A stretch of 64,000 bases of DNA from Bradyrhizobium sp. LTSP885 (GCF_000938305.1 NZ_JYMT01000025.1:1-64000); one strand, 5' to 3'. Shown: positions 1 to 8,899, counted from the stretch's first letter. Numbers and translations: made by a program. The notes: generated by a model from the sequence alone, not told the origin.

Positions 1-346
1 GCGGCGTGGCGGGGCGCGGACGCGACGATGCGCCGGGCGCTGAATTCGCCTCCGGCGGGCGGGCAGCATTGGCGCGGCGGAAGGCATCGCCGCCACGCGC
101 GGCGCCGCCGCTCGAACGGGACTCGCGGGCACGCTGGGCGGCCTCAGACTCGACCTTGCGGACGGCCTCTTCCAGCGACAGCCGTTCGCGGGTGATCTCG
201 GATTCGGAGAGTGGCGGCTGCACGCTGCGCAGCTGCTGGATCAGCGCCGCCCGCGCCCGCTCATAGAGCGCGCGGCGGCTCTCGCCGGGGGCGTTGGGAT
301 CCAGTCCGGCAATGGCACGGGCGATCAGCGGGTAGTAGTCAGCCAT
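1..346 (-). CDS. Conserved hypothetical protein, 3' end outside window
   Basis: The reading frame opens with ATG at 346 on the minus strand and runs to the window edge without a stop, giving at least 115 residues. The N-terminal half (MADYYPLIARAIAGL, then repeated charged helical turns) looks helical and soluble. From about residue 75 it becomes rich in Arg, Ala, Ser and Pro, suggesting a disordered tail. No signal peptide or membrane segment is visible. It lies upstream-distal to purA on the same strand, 35 bases after the purA stop, so it may be cotranscribed with it. I recognise it only as a protein commonly seen beside purA in Bradyrhizobium; function unknown. Confidence 0.7.
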   Translation of the reverse strand, partial: MADYYPLIARAIAGLDPNAPGESRRALYERARAALIQQLRSVQPPLSESEITRERLSLEEAVRKVESEAAQRARESRSSGGAARGGDAFRRANAARPPEANSAPGASSRPRPATP

Positions 347-381
347 TTCCACACAATTGGTGGGATATAGGTAATATCCCG

Positions 382-1674
382 TTAAGCTTCGAACGGATTC
401 TGTACCAGAATAGTATCCTCACGTTCCGGGCTGGTGGACAACAGGGCGATCGGGCACCCCACCAGCTCCTCGACCCGGCGGACATATTTGATGGCCTGGG
501 CCGGCAGGGCCGCCCAGGACCGCGCATTGGCGGTCGGCTCCTTCCAGCCCTCGATGGTTTCGTAGATCGGCTCCAGGCGGGCCTGCGCGCCCTCGCCGGC
601 CGGCAGATGGTCGATCTCCTTGCCGTCAAGCTTGTAGCCGATGCAGACCTCGATCGAGTCGAAGCCGTCGAGGATATCGAGCTTGGTCAGCGCCAGCCCG
701 GCGATCCCGCAGGTCCGGACCGTCTGTCGCACCAGCATGGCGTCGAACCAGCCGACCCGCCGCTTGCGCCCGGTGTTGACGCCGAACTCCTTGCCGCGGC
801 GACCGATCTCCTCGCCGATCTCGTTATGCAATTCGGTCGGGAACGGGCCGAGGCCGACGCGGGTGGTGTAGGCCTTGCAGATGCCGAGCACATAGCCGAC
901 CGCGCCCGGGCCCATGCCGGTGCCGGTCGCGGCCTGCCCCGCCACCGTGTTCGACGACGTCACATAGGGATAGGTGCCGTGGTCGACGTCGAGCAACGCG
1001 CCCTGCGCGCCCTCGAACAGGATCCGCTTGCCCTCGCGGCGCTTGATATCCAGCAGCCGCCACACCGTCTCGGCATAGGGCAGGAGTTTCGGCGCGAACG
1101 CGGTCAGCTCGGCGAGAATCCCCTTGCCGTCGATCTCTTCCAGATTGAGGCCACGGCGCAGCGCATTGTGATGGGCCAAAAGCCGCTCGATCTTGTGCGG
1201 CAGCGTGTCGAGGTCGGCGAGGTCCATCAGGCGGATGGCGCGGCGGCCGACCTTGTCCTCATAGGCCGGTCCGATGCCGCGGCGGGTGGTGCCGATCGCG
1301 GTGACCGCGTTACCGGATTCGCGCAAGCTATCGAGCTCGCGATGCAGCGGCAGGATCAGCGTGACATTCTCGGCGATGCGCAGATTGTCCGGGCCGACGG
1401 CGACGCCCTGCCCCTTCAGTTTCGCCACTTCGTCGAGGAAGGCCTGCGGATCGAACACCACGCCGTTGCCGATCACCGCGAGCTTGTTCGGGCGCAGCAC
1501 GCCGGATGGCAGCAGCGCCAGCTTGTAGGTCACGCCATTGATTACCAGCGTATGGCCGGCATTGTGGCCGCCCTGGAAGCGCACGACGATGTCGGCCTGT
1601 TCCGACAGCCAGTCGACGATCTTGCCCTTCCCCTCGTCGCCCCATTGGGCGCCGACGACGACAACATTGGCCAT
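382..1674 (-). CDS. purA: Adenylosuccinate synthetase
   Basis: This enzyme joins IMP and aspartate using GTP to make adenylosuccinate, the first committed step from IMP to AMP, in the cytoplasm. The 430 residues match the usual length. The N-terminal phosphate-binding loop QWGDEGKGK (residues 10-18), with its catalytic Asp, and the GGHNAGHT motif with its catalytic His at about 42 are intact. Further along, GTTRRGIGPAYEDK and the base-binding stretch near TKLDILDG are also present. The ATG at 1674 immediately precedes the conserved ANVVVVG strand, so the start is secure. About 350 bases of non-coding DNA lie upstream and probably hold the promoter. Confidence 0.97.
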   Translation of the reverse strand: MANVVVVGAQWGDEGKGKIVDWLSEQADIVVRFQGGHNAGHTLVINGVTYKLALLPSGVLRPNKLAVIGNGVVFDPQAFLDEVAKLKGQGVAVGPDNLRIAENVTLILPLHRELDSLRESGNAVTAIGTTRRGIGPAYEDKVGRRAIRLMDLADLDTLPHKIERLLAHHNALRRGLNLEEIDGKGILAELTAFAPKLLPYAETVWRLLDIKRREGKRILFEGAQGALLDVDHGTYPYVTSSNTVAGQAATGTGMGPGAVGYVLGICKAYTTRVGLGPFPTELHNEIGEEIGRRGKEFGVNTGRKRRVGWFDAMLVRQTVRTCGIAGLALTKLDILDGFDSIEVCIGYKLDGKEIDHLPAGEGAQARLEPIYETIEGWKEPTANARSWAALPAQAIKYVRRVEELVGCPIALLSTSPEREDTILVQNPFEA

Positions 1675-2025
1675 TTCGAAGCTATTCCCTTCAGGTGTTT
1701 CTCAGACCACGATCGCGGCAAAAACGCGTCCGCCCACAGCGATCATGCGTTGGTGTGCCCAGCCCAAAGCACGGCCTGAGGGCCGTTCGCACGCAAGGCG
1801 TCTAACCGGATAAAGGAAGCGGGTCGGCTGCGCAAGCAAGAAGGGCGCGCTTTACGCCTTTTGGACAGGCTCCAACCCTTTGATATCCCCTGAAAATCCG
1901 GAAGGACCCAAGCCTGCGCGAGGCAGCAGCGAATTTAATGTTGGCGCCACCGCGACAGGCCGCGCAAGCGGTTGATCGCGGCTGCCGTTGCGGCAATCAT
2001 CCACCAATATTAACCGGCTCGATCC
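1675..2025. other. Intergenic region between divergent purA and ybaK
   Basis: This 351-base stretch separates the purA start (minus) from the ybaK start (plus) and so must carry both promoters. I see no convincing reading frame, RNA gene or repeat family in it. A short inverted stretch around 1847-1862 (AAGGGCGCGC...GCGC-like arms) is too weak to call. Confidence 0.5.
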
Positions 2026-2508
2026 ATGCCCAATTCCACGCCTGCGACCATCGCCCTGCGGAAGCTTGGCATCGCCTTCAAGCTCCACACCTATGTCTAC
2101 GATTCGAATGCTGAAAGTATCGGGCTGCAGGCCGCCGAAGCGCTTGGCGTCGAACCGAACCGGGTGCTGAAGACGCTGATGGCCGAGGTCGACGGCAAGC
2201 CGGTCTGCGCCGTGGTGCCGGCGGACTGCGAGGTCAGCATGAAGAAGCTTGCTTCGGTGATGGACGGCAAGTCCGCGAAGATGATGCGCCCGGCCGACGC
2301 CGAGCGGCTGACCGGCTACCATGTCGGCGGCATCAGCCCGTTCGGCCAGAAGAAGCGGGTGCCGACTGCGATCGACGAGTCCGCGCTCACCCATGTCACC
2401 GTGTTCGTCAATGGCGGCCAGCGCGGCCTGCAGATCGAGATCGATCCGAACGACGCCGCCCTCGCGGCAGGCGCGAAGATGCAGGCGGTGACGGCGTCGC
2501 ACGAGTGA
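2026..2508 (+). CDS. ybaK: Cys-tRNA(Pro) deacylase, YbaK/EbsC family
   Basis: YbaK-type editing proteins hydrolyse cysteine wrongly attached to tRNA(Pro) in the cytoplasm. The 160 residues match the family length for the single-domain form. Family features visible are the GLQAAEALGVEPNRVLKTL helix, in which a conserved Lys contributes to the active site, the GYHVGGISPFGQKK loop and the C-terminal GGQRGLQIEIDP strand. The ATG at 2026 begins the conserved N-terminal helix. It stands alone on the plus strand, divergent from purA. Confidence 0.93.
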   Translation: MPNSTPATIALRKLGIAFKLHTYVYDSNAESIGLQAAEALGVEPNRVLKTLMAEVDGKPVCAVVPADCEVSMKKLASVMDGKSAKMMRPADAERLTGYHVGGISPFGQKKRVPTAIDESALTHVTVFVNGGQRGLQIEIDPNDAALAAGAKMQAVTASHE

Positions 2509-2514
2509 CTGAGG

Positions 2515-2771
2515 TCACGGCTGCTTCCGCGCCCACAGCATCGCCTCGACGATCGCCTCGCGGAGTTTCGGCCGATCGTCCTCCAGACATTCGGCGAGGG
2601 CGAGGACGGCATTGGCCCGCGCGGCGAAGCGCTCGCGCCTGCCTCGGCTTCGGCGGCCGGCGCGGCGTCCTCGAATTTCACCGGGGTTTCGCCTTTGGTC
2701 GCGAGATCGGCGATGAGCGGGAAGGCTTCGATACAGGTCGGGGCAACAAATTCGGCCGGGGCTCGCCTCAT
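2515..2771 (-). pseudogene. Small conserved gene broken by a single-base frameshift
   Basis: Two minus-strand frames together read as one natural small protein of about 85 residues. The first half starts at ATG 2771 (MRRAPAEFVAPTCIEAFPLI...) and reads sensibly to about 2640. It then degenerates into Arg/Ser-rich nonsense. From about 2640 the neighbouring frame takes over with a well-behaved helix (NAVLALAECLEDDRPKLREA) and stops at 2515-2517. The switch requires one base to be missing near 2637-2645. This is either a real frameshift or an error in the sequence. The encoded protein is unknown. It converges on ybaK, the two stops being only 6 bases apart. Confidence 0.5.
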
Positions 2772-2778
2772 ATTTCAC

Positions 2779-3083
2779 CCCTTAATTGCAATTATAAGTA
2801 TCTCTACAATAATATGTGGTCCGGGTAAATTGATTTGAGACCGACGGGGGCCTGCTTCGTGCGCCGGACCCGGTCACGGATCGGGTTCGCGCCCCTGCGG
2901 CATCGTCCTTGCCGGCCGGTTCCACCGGACCAGTCCGCAAGCGGGAGTTGCGCATGGTCGCGATGCGTCCTCTCCCATTGATAGCGCGTCGGATTCCGTG
3001 TCTGTGAGAAGCGCCGGGCATGTCATTCAGGCCCGGTGATTGCTCGCCGGGCGGGCCGCGGCGTCGTGAACCCGGTCCATCGC
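2779..3083. other. Intergenic region, no gene seen
   Basis: This stretch of about 305 bases lies between the broken small gene and the first EamA transporter. The part nearest the broken gene (2779-2835) is AT-rich and is likely its promoter. The remainder is GC-rich with several short inverted stretches (for example around GCCGGCCGGTTCCACCGG) but no clear terminator, RNA or repeat family. Confidence 0.4.
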
Positions 3084-4010
3084 ATGTCTGCTTCCGAATC
3101 CGCGACAACGCCTGCATCCAGCTCCTGGATCGCCAACCAGCCCTATCTGCTGCTCTGCATCACCGCGATCTGCTGGGCCGGCAATGCGATCGTCGGCCGG
3201 CTCGCCGCGGGCCACATTCCGCCGGTGACGCTGTCATTCCTGCGCTGGACCGCGGCGTTCCTGATCATCCTGCCGTTTGCCTGGAAGCATTTGGCGCGCG
3301 ACTGGGGCGTGATCCGCAAAAATCTCGGCGTCATGATCATGCTGTCGGTCACCGGCATCAGCGCCTTCAACACGCTGCAATACTGGGCGCTCGAGCACAC
3401 CCAGGCGCTGAACACGCTGCTGCTGCAATCGGCGGCGCCTTTGGTGGTCGCGGTGTGGTCGCTGATCCTGCTCGGCGTGCGGCTGACGGTGGCGCAGGCG
3501 CTCGGCGTCCTGCTATCGCTCTGCGGCGTGCTGGTGATCCTGCTGCATGGCGATCTCACCACGCTGTCGAAGATCGAGTTCAACAAGGGCGATCTGATCT
3601 TCATCGTCGCGCTGGTGATCTTCGCGCTGTACTCGGTGCTGACGCTGAAGCGGCCGAAGATCCACGGACTGTCAGTCGCCGGCTTCACCTTCGGCTGCGG
3701 CGCGCTGATGCTGATGCCGTTCTTCATCTGGGAGCTCACTACGCGCCCGATCATGGAGATCAACACCGCCAATCTGCTGTCGCTGTTCTATGTCGCGGTG
3801 TTCCCCTCGACGCTGGCTTATCTTTGCTTCAACCGCGGCATCCAGCTGATCGGCGCCAACCGCGCCGCGCCGTTCTTCCACGTGGTTCCGGTGTTCGGCA
3901 CCGTGATGTCGATCGTGTTCCTCGGCGAGCATCCGCAGGCGTTCCACTTCATCGGCTTTGGGCTGGTGCTGGCCGGCGTCTTCGCAGCGTCGCGGAAGCA
4001 GGCGGCGTGA
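3084..4010 (+). CDS. EamA/DMT-family transporter (first of two paralogues)
   Basis: This 308-residue inner-membrane protein has about ten hydrophobic segments arranged as two EamA repeats, the usual form of drug/metabolite transporters. It opens with WIANQPYLLLCITAICWAGN and contains the PPVTLSFLRW loop, and in the second repeat YLCFNRGIQLIGANRAAPF followed by a typical final helix. The substrate is unknown. ATG 3084 was chosen because residues before it (from 3036) are Arg-rich and out of character. It is closely similar throughout to the protein at 9072-10022, suggesting a duplication within 6 kb. Confidence 0.9.
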   Translation: MSASESATTPASSSWIANQPYLLLCITAICWAGNAIVGRLAAGHIPPVTLSFLRWTAAFLIILPFAWKHLARDWGVIRKNLGVMIMLSVTGISAFNTLQYWALEHTQALNTLLLQSAAPLVVAVWSLILLGVRLTVAQALGVLLSLCGVLVILLHGDLTTLSKIEFNKGDLIFIVALVIFALYSVLTLKRPKIHGLSVAGFTFGCGALMLMPFFIWELTTRPIMEINTANLLSLFYVAVFPSTLAYLCFNRGIQLIGANRAAPFFHVVPVFGTVMSIVFLGEHPQAFHFIGFGLVLAGVFAASRKQAA

Positions 4011-4021
4011 CGCTTTCTTTT

Positions 4022-4174
4022 CCTTCTCCCCGTTCTTACGGGGAGAAGGCTAGGATGAGGGGCTCGTTCCGCGGAGACGGTGAGAGACGGACGCTCGGAG
4101 ACTCCCCCTCACCGGGATCGCATTCCGCTGCGCTGCATGCGTTCCGGCCTCTCCCCGCAAGCGGGGCGAGGCAA
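4022..4174. repeat. Palindromic intergenic repeat element
   Basis: A perfect hairpin, CCTTCTCCCC (4022-4031) pairing with GGGGAGAAGG (4040-4049), is followed by a second one, CTCTCCCCGC paired with GCGGGGCGAG near 4151-4173. This arrangement is the kind of mosaic intergenic repeat common in rhizobial genomes. It lies between the EamA transporter and the MlaD-like gene and could act as a transcription terminator or mRNA-stabilising hairpin. Confidence 0.6.
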
Positions 4175-4247
4175 AGAAGGCCGCGGTGACTAGCCGCTCG
4201 AAATCCGCTATCTCTAGAGACTGCTTCGCGAATGGACCCGGAACGAG

Positions 4248-5054
4248 ATGGCGCGCGCCAGCAATGTGATGATCGGCACCCTGACGCTGGCCCTGATCGC
4301 GGGCTCGCTCGGCGGCTGGCTGGGCTATCAGCGCTATGCCGGCATCAAGCGCCAGGTGCCGTTCCGCGTCATCTTCGAGGGCTCGGCCTCGGGCTTGCGC
4401 CGCGGCGGCAGCGTGAACTTCGCCGGCGTGCGGATCGGCGAGGTGGTGTCGATCAGGCTGGACCATCACCGCGTGGTCGCGATGACCCGGATCGAGAACA
4501 ACGCGCCGATCAGGAAGGACACCGAAGTCGGCCTCGAATTCCAGGGCCTGACCGGCATCGCCGCGATCTCGTTCACCGGCGGCTCCGACGACGCCCCACC
4601 GCCACCGCCCGGCGCCGACGGCATTCCGGAACTGACCGCCGATCCCGAAGGCACGATGGGCGTGTCGGAGAAGCTGCGCCGGGCGTTGCGCAATGTCGAC
4701 CGCGTCATCGTCGAGAACGAGGGTGCGGTCAAGGACACGCTGCGCGGCTTCGAGAACTTCACCAACTCGCTGTCAGGCAATGGCGAAATGATCTCCGGCT
4801 TCATCGATGCCGCCGAGGCCGACGTCAACACCGTTGACGCCAAGATGACGGCGGCGGACAAATTCCTCAAAAATCTCGGCAGCGACAAATATGGCGGCGA
4901 GTTGCTGCCGACCGTGATCTCGCTGCGCGAACTGATCGAAAGTTTTGACAAGAAGTCCGGCGCCGTGATCGCCGACACCCGCAAGACGCTCATTGACGTC
5001 AGCCAGTCGGTCAACGCGTTCAACGAGAAAATTGTCGGCGCCCGCAAGCGCTGA
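4248..5054 (+). CDS. MlaD/MCE-family phospholipid-transport substrate-binding protein
   Basis: MlaD-like proteins are membrane-anchored MCE-domain subunits of ABC lipid transporters that shuttle phospholipids between inner and outer membranes. The 268 residues begin with one membrane anchor (about residues 8-25). The MCE domain follows (about 37-115), with FRVIFEGSASGLRRGGSVNF, GVRIGEVVSI and the LEFQGLTGIAAISFTGG strand. The C-terminal half is helical and rich in charged residues, resembling the coiled tail of longer MCE proteins. No permease or ATPase gene lies beside it, so partners must be encoded elsewhere. Confidence 0.88.
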   Translation: MARASNVMIGTLTLALIAGSLGGWLGYQRYAGIKRQVPFRVIFEGSASGLRRGGSVNFAGVRIGEVVSIRLDHHRVVAMTRIENNAPIRKDTEVGLEFQGLTGIAAISFTGGSDDAPPPPPGADGIPELTADPEGTMGVSEKLRRALRNVDRVIVENEGAVKDTLRGFENFTNSLSGNGEMISGFIDAAEADVNTVDAKMTAADKFLKNLGSDKYGGELLPTVISLRELIESFDKKSGAVIADTRKTLIDVSQSVNAFNEKIVGARKR

Positions 5055-5090
5055 CGTAACTGACCAATCAAGAACAACGGAACCACCGCC

Positions 5091-6308
5091 GTGCACGACC
5101 GGATCGCCGCGCCCTCCCCGCCACCCACCACCGTCACCCGCGCGACCAGCGCCGTGCCCCGGCGTCTGCAGCGCTATCTCACGCTCGATGATTTCGAGCC
5201 GCAAGCGCGGCGGATGCTGCCGAAATTCCTCTATGGCTACGTCTCGGGCGGCGCCGAGACCGATACGGCGCGCACCGACAACCGCAGGGCGTTCGACGAA
5301 TACGGCTTCGTGCCGCGTGTCCTGAACGACGTCTCCGGCCGCGACCAGTCCACGACCCTGTTCGGCAAGACCTACGCCTCGCCGTTCGGCATTCCGCCGA
5401 TGGGTTCAGCCGCGCTCGTCGCCTATCGCGGTGACATCGTGCTGGCCCGCGCAGCGTCCGCGGCCGACGTACCGATGATCCTGTCGGCGTCGTCGCTGAT
5501 CACACTGGAGGACGTCCGCGCCGCTAACGCGGATGCCTGGTACCAGGCCTATCTCGCCGGCGACGACGCGCGGATCGAGCCGCTGGTCGATCGCGTCGCG
5601 GCCGCCGGCTACGACACCTTCGTCGTCACCGCCGACGTGCCGGTGCCGCCGAACCGCGAGAACAACATCCGCAACGGCTTTCAGGTGCCGCTCGCGATCA
5701 CGCCGCGGGTGCTCTGGGACACCATCAGCCATCCCGACTGGCTGCTCAACACATGGGCGCGGACGCTGGTCAACCACGGCATGCCGCGTTTCGAGAACAT
5801 GGACGCCAAGCGGGGCCCGCCGGTGCTCGCCAAGAACCTGATGCGCAACATCGGCAACCGCGACCAGCTGGCCTGGAAGCATGTCGAGCTGATCCGCAAG
5901 CGCTGGCCCGGCAAGCTCGTAGTCAAGGGGCTGATCTCGCCCGAAGATGCACGGCTGGCGCGCGAGCATGGCTGCGACGGCGTGATGGTCTCCAACCATG
6001 GCGGCCGCCAGCTCGACTACACCGTCTCCGGCTTGCGCATGCTGCCAGAGATCGCGGCGCAGAAGGGCGGTATGACCGTGATGGTGGACGGCGGCATCCG
6101 CCGCGGCACTGATGTGATCAAGGCCTTGGCGCTCGGCGCCGACTTCGTCTGGGTCGGCCGTCCCCTCCTCTATGCCGCCGTGGTCGCGGGCGAAGCCGGC
6201 GTATCGCGCGCGATCTCGCTGCTGCACGCCGAGATCGACCGCGATCTCGCGCTACTCGGCATCCGCAGCCTCAAGGAGATCACGCCGGAGCTGGTGCGGA
6301 AGTTTTGA
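5091..6308 (+). CDS. FMN-dependent alpha-hydroxyacid dehydrogenase (lactate dehydrogenase-like)
   Basis: The protein belongs to the FMN alpha-hydroxyacid oxidase/dehydrogenase family, which oxidises 2-hydroxyacids such as L-lactate to 2-oxoacids. It has 405 residues and a TIM-barrel fold. Visible family features are YGYVSGGAETDT near the N-terminus, the flavin-binding strands, and the signature SNHGGRQLD with the catalytic His and substrate-binding Arg. The phosphate loop VDGGIRRGTDVIKALALGA follows. GTG 5091 is the first usable start after the MlaD stop. A second family member lies at 31921-33057, so the true substrate of this one is uncertain. Confidence 0.9.
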   Translation: MHDRIAAPSPPPTTVTRATSAVPRRLQRYLTLDDFEPQARRMLPKFLYGYVSGGAETDTARTDNRRAFDEYGFVPRVLNDVSGRDQSTTLFGKTYASPFGIPPMGSAALVAYRGDIVLARAASAADVPMILSASSLITLEDVRAANADAWYQAYLAGDDARIEPLVDRVAAAGYDTFVVTADVPVPPNRENNIRNGFQVPLAITPRVLWDTISHPDWLLNTWARTLVNHGMPRFENMDAKRGPPVLAKNLMRNIGNRDQLAWKHVELIRKRWPGKLVVKGLISPEDARLAREHGCDGVMVSNHGGRQLDYTVSGLRMLPEIAAQKGGMTVMVDGGIRRGTDVIKALALGADFVWVGRPLLYAAVVAGEAGVSRAISLLHAEIDRDLALLGIRSLKEITPELVRKF

Positions 6309-6311
6309 GGC

Positions 6312-6716
6312 TCAGGCGTAGCGCGCCGCGCCCATGCAGAGCGCCGTGACGGCCAGCAATCCGGCCGCCACGCGCTGCGCGATTGCGAGCCGCGAGCGCG
6401 CCGCTGAATCGTCGGCCGCGCTGTTGCGCAACTGCCTGATAGCGCCGCCGCCGACGATGATCTGCACTGCCACGGCAAACAGCGCGGCGATCGCACCGGC
6501 CGCCAAAATCATCTCGGACAGCGCGAACGAACCCTCGTGAACCATGTGCCAGAGCGTGGCGCCGGTCACGATCGCCACCGTCGCGGCGCCGATCTGCGGC
6601 ACCAGCAGCTTTTCGCCGCCGAGGCCGCCGGTGCGGGCCAAAGTGAAGCTGGAACCGGCCCAAAACACCGATGACAGGACGTGAAGGGACAGGGCTATGA
6701 TAAGGGCGGTCTGCAT
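6312..6716 (-). CDS. Small integral membrane protein, four helices
   Basis: The 134-residue protein has four predicted membrane segments: LIIALSLHVLSSVFWAGSSF, the VAIVTGATLWHMV region, MILAAGAIAALFAVAVQII and a C-terminal helix. Conserved-looking His residues occur in helices 1 and 2, as in some small heme- or copper-related membrane proteins, but I cannot assign a function. The gene converges on the dehydrogenase, with the two stops 3 bases apart. It is transcribed divergently from the TetR regulator at 6790, which probably controls it. Confidence 0.7.
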   Translation of the reverse strand: MQTALIIALSLHVLSSVFWAGSSFTLARTGGLGGEKLLVPQIGAATVAIVTGATLWHMVHEGSFALSEMILAAGAIAALFAVAVQIIVGGGAIRQLRNSAADDSAARSRLAIAQRVAAGLLAVTALCMGAARYA

Positions 6717-6744
6717 CGCGTCGCTCCGAAATCAGATTTGGATA

Positions 6745-6770
6745 TTAGATATACAATATGTATAATCAAT
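6745..6770. promoter_or_regulatory. Probable TetR operator in divergent promoter region
   Basis: In the 73-base gap between the membrane-protein gene and the tetR gene lies an AT-rich patch containing an inverted repeat, TATAC (6750-6754) and GTATA (6760-6764), 5 bases apart. Such a site between a TetR gene and its divergent neighbour is the usual operator position. This is inference from location and symmetry. Confidence 0.45.
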
Positions 6771-6789
6771 TTGTCGAAAGGGCAAGGGG

Positions 6790-7407
6790 ATGCCTCCGCG
6801 CAGCTATGTGAGCTCGGTGCGCAACGCCGCCGCCGCCGAAACCCGCGACCGGGTGATCGAGGCGGCGTCGCGCACGCTGCGCGAGGGCGAGAGCATCGCG
6901 CGGTTCTCGCTGGATACGGTGGCGAAGGCGGCCGGCGTGACGCGGCTGACGGTCTACAACCAGTTCGGCTCGCGGCGCGGGCTGCTGGAGGCCGTGTTCG
7001 ACGAGATCGCGCTGGCCGGCGGCCTGCACCAGATCGCCGACATCATGACGATGAGCGATCCGCGCGCCGCGCTCGATCGCATGGTCGAGGTCTTCTGCGG
7101 ATTCTGGAGCCGCGATTCGGCGGTCGGCCGGCTGCACGACGCAATGGCGACCGATCCTGATTTCGCCGAGGCCGTGCGCGAACGCAACGAGCGCCGCCGC
7201 AAGGGCCTCACTGTCCTGATCGGCCGCATCGCGGGCCAGGACGCGCCAGCTCAGGCTCGCAAGGACGCGGTCGATCTGATCTTCGCGCTGACGAGCTATC
7301 CGACGTTTGCGTCGCTGAGCGTGGGGCGGTCGAGGGATGAGGTGTGCCGGTTGGTGCAGGAAGCCTCTCACGCGGCGCTGGCGCCGCTGTCAAATCCGTC
7401 ATCCTGA
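6790..7407 (+). CDS. TetR-family transcriptional regulator
   Basis: A 205-residue one-domain repressor. The helix-turn-helix lies at about residues 35-60 (FSLDTVAKAAGVTRLTVYNQFGSRRGLLEAVFDEI), a standard TetR DNA-binding signature. The C-terminal domain is helical and would bind an unknown ligand. A purine-rich ribosome-binding site (AAGGGG) ends right before ATG 6790. It is divergent from the small membrane protein at 6312-6716, whose expression it likely controls. Confidence 0.92.
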   Translation: MPPRSYVSSVRNAAAAETRDRVIEAASRTLREGESIARFSLDTVAKAAGVTRLTVYNQFGSRRGLLEAVFDEIALAGGLHQIADIMTMSDPRAALDRMVEVFCGFWSRDSAVGRLHDAMATDPDFAEAVRERNERRRKGLTVLIGRIAGQDAPAQARKDAVDLIFALTSYPTFASLSVGRSRDEVCRLVQEASHAALAPLSNPSS

Positions 7408-7430
7408 GCCCCTGCGAGTTCATATCCAAC

Positions 7431-7462
7431 CGTCATTGCGAGGAGCGGCAGCGACGTGGTTA
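7431..7462. repeat. Partial copy of the CGTCATTGCGAG palindromic repeat
   Basis: The motif CGTCATTGCGAGGAGCGGCAG matches the left end of the repeat family described at 10039, but the right half is missing, so this is a decayed or half copy. Confidence 0.55.
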
Positions 7463-7479
7463 GAGCTGCGCTCCGCCCC

Positions 7480-7881
7480 TCACACACCCCCGAACTTGCT
7501 GTAGGCCTCGCGCGTCGCGATGATCACGTGCTCGTCGCAGCCGTTGCGGCGGTGCGGATCGCACAACGTCTCGTACTCGGCCGAGGTCATCATGTCGATG
7601 AAGGCCGCGACGCTGGGGTAATAGACCAGCGCGAGGTAGTCCCATTGCTGCCCGGCCGGCTCGCCCAGCGCCACCCTCTGGGCGTTGCCGGTCCACAGCA
7701 GCGTGCCGCCGCGCGCCTTGATCATGGGGACGGTGAGTGCGCTGTAGCGCAAATAGGCATCCCAGCCCGAGCCGTCGCCGTCGAGCGATCGGGCGCGAAA
7801 CCGCATCAGATTGACCATCACGACCGGCGCCGCGCCGTCCAGTTCGCTCAGGCCTTTGACGTTCAAGAGATCGACGCCCAT
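7480..7881 (-). CDS. DUF1330-type protein
   Basis: A 133-residue cytoplasmic protein with a dimeric alpha/beta-barrel pattern. The strand VVMVNLMRFRAR near residue 20, the central GGTLLWTG, and DYLALVYYPSVAAFIDMMTSAEY are what I associate with DUF1330 proteins, whose biochemical role is not established. ATG 7881 is preferred over the TTG one codon earlier because a GGAG sequence sits 6 bases upstream of it. It stands alone between two plus-strand genes. Confidence 0.75.
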   Translation of the reverse strand: MGVDLLNVKGLSELDGAAPVVMVNLMRFRARSLDGDGSGWDAYLRYSALTVPMIKARGGTLLWTGNAQRVALGEPAGQQWDYLALVYYPSVAAFIDMMTSAEYETLCDPHRRNGCDEHVIIATREAYSKFGGV

Positions 7882-8015
7882 CAATAGCTCCCACCAAGAC
7901 CGAACCGGGGCCGCGGTCCGGCCGCAAAGATTATGTCACATGGCGGGGCTACCCTGAAATGCGCGCAGGGCTCAAGCTTCCATGCCGACGCGCGACCCCG
8001 GAGGTCAAGGCCGTG

Positions 8016-8858
8016 ATGACCCTTCCCGAACTTGCGGCCGACGCGCTCGGCAAATTCCTCGGCGAGTACATGCAGCGCCGGTTCGGCGCCGCGCAGTCCC
8101 ACCTCGTCGAGACGGTGCCCTCGATCGCGCGGATCGCAATCGAATGCATCGGCAACAGCGACGCGCTGTATCACAATGTCGAGCACACCATGCTCGTGAC
8201 CTTGGCCGGCCACGACATCCTGCGCGGACGCGCGCTGCACGCGCACATGACCGCGGAGGACTATGCCCATGTCATCATCGCCTGCCTGACCCACGACATC
8301 GGCTATGTGCGCGGGCTGTTCGACGCCGACGACAAGGATGGCTATCTGGTCGATCGCGATGGACGCAAGGTCGCACTGCCGCGCGGCGCGTCGGACGCCG
8401 CACTGCTGCCCTATCACGTCGACCGCTCCAAGATGTTCGTGATGGAGCGGATCAAGGGCATCGCGCAGCTCGACAGCGACCGCATCGCGCGCGCCATCGA
8501 AGGCACGCGATTCCCGGACAGCGTCCCCGGCGAGAACGCAGCGTTCGACGACGAGGCAGCCCTGCTGCGCGCCGCCGATTTGATCGGCCAGCTCGGAGAT
8601 CCCCATTACATCCGCAAGGCCAATGCGCTGTATCATGAGTTCGAGGAGGCCGGGCTGAACCGCCAGCTCGGCTACGATTCGCCGGCCGACATCGTCAACC
8701 TGTATCCCCAGTTCTACTGGAACAGCGTCGCGCCGCATGTGCAGACGGCGATTCGCCACCTCGACATCACCTCCAGCGGCCGGCAATGGACCGCCAATCT
8801 CTACGGCAACGTGTTCCGCGCCGAACGCGAGATCTCGCTGTCGGGGCCGCAGAAATAG
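8016..8858 (+). CDS. HD-domain metal-dependent phosphohydrolase
   Basis: The 280-residue protein carries metal-binding motifs of the HD/PDEase superfamily: YHNVEHTML (about residues 51-59), then LTHDIGYVRG, and the downstream acidic residues ALLRAADLIGQLGD. The pairing HNxxH...HD resembles the catalytic core of cyclic-nucleotide phosphodiesterases, so it may hydrolyse a nucleotide or phosphate ester; the substrate is not predictable. ATG 8016 is chosen because the extra residues from an earlier ATG at 7959 do not look like protein. It is monocistronic. Confidence 0.82.
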   Translation: MTLPELAADALGKFLGEYMQRRFGAAQSHLVETVPSIARIAIECIGNSDALYHNVEHTMLVTLAGHDILRGRALHAHMTAEDYAHVIIACLTHDIGYVRGLFDADDKDGYLVDRDGRKVALPRGASDAALLPYHVDRSKMFVMERIKGIAQLDSDRIARAIEGTRFPDSVPGENAAFDDEAALLRAADLIGQLGDPHYIRKANALYHEFEEAGLNRQLGYDSPADIVNLYPQFYWNSVAPHVQTAIRHLDITSSGRQWTANLYGNVFRAEREISLSGPQK

Positions 8859-8899
8859 ACGGGGCATGCGGGGCGCGGGCCGATGCCCCGAGTGACCGT

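Noticed and set aside
211..1779. Long plus-strand frame of 522 codons opposite purA
   Set aside because: It mirrors purA, a certain gene; the composition reflects the antisense of GC-rich codons.
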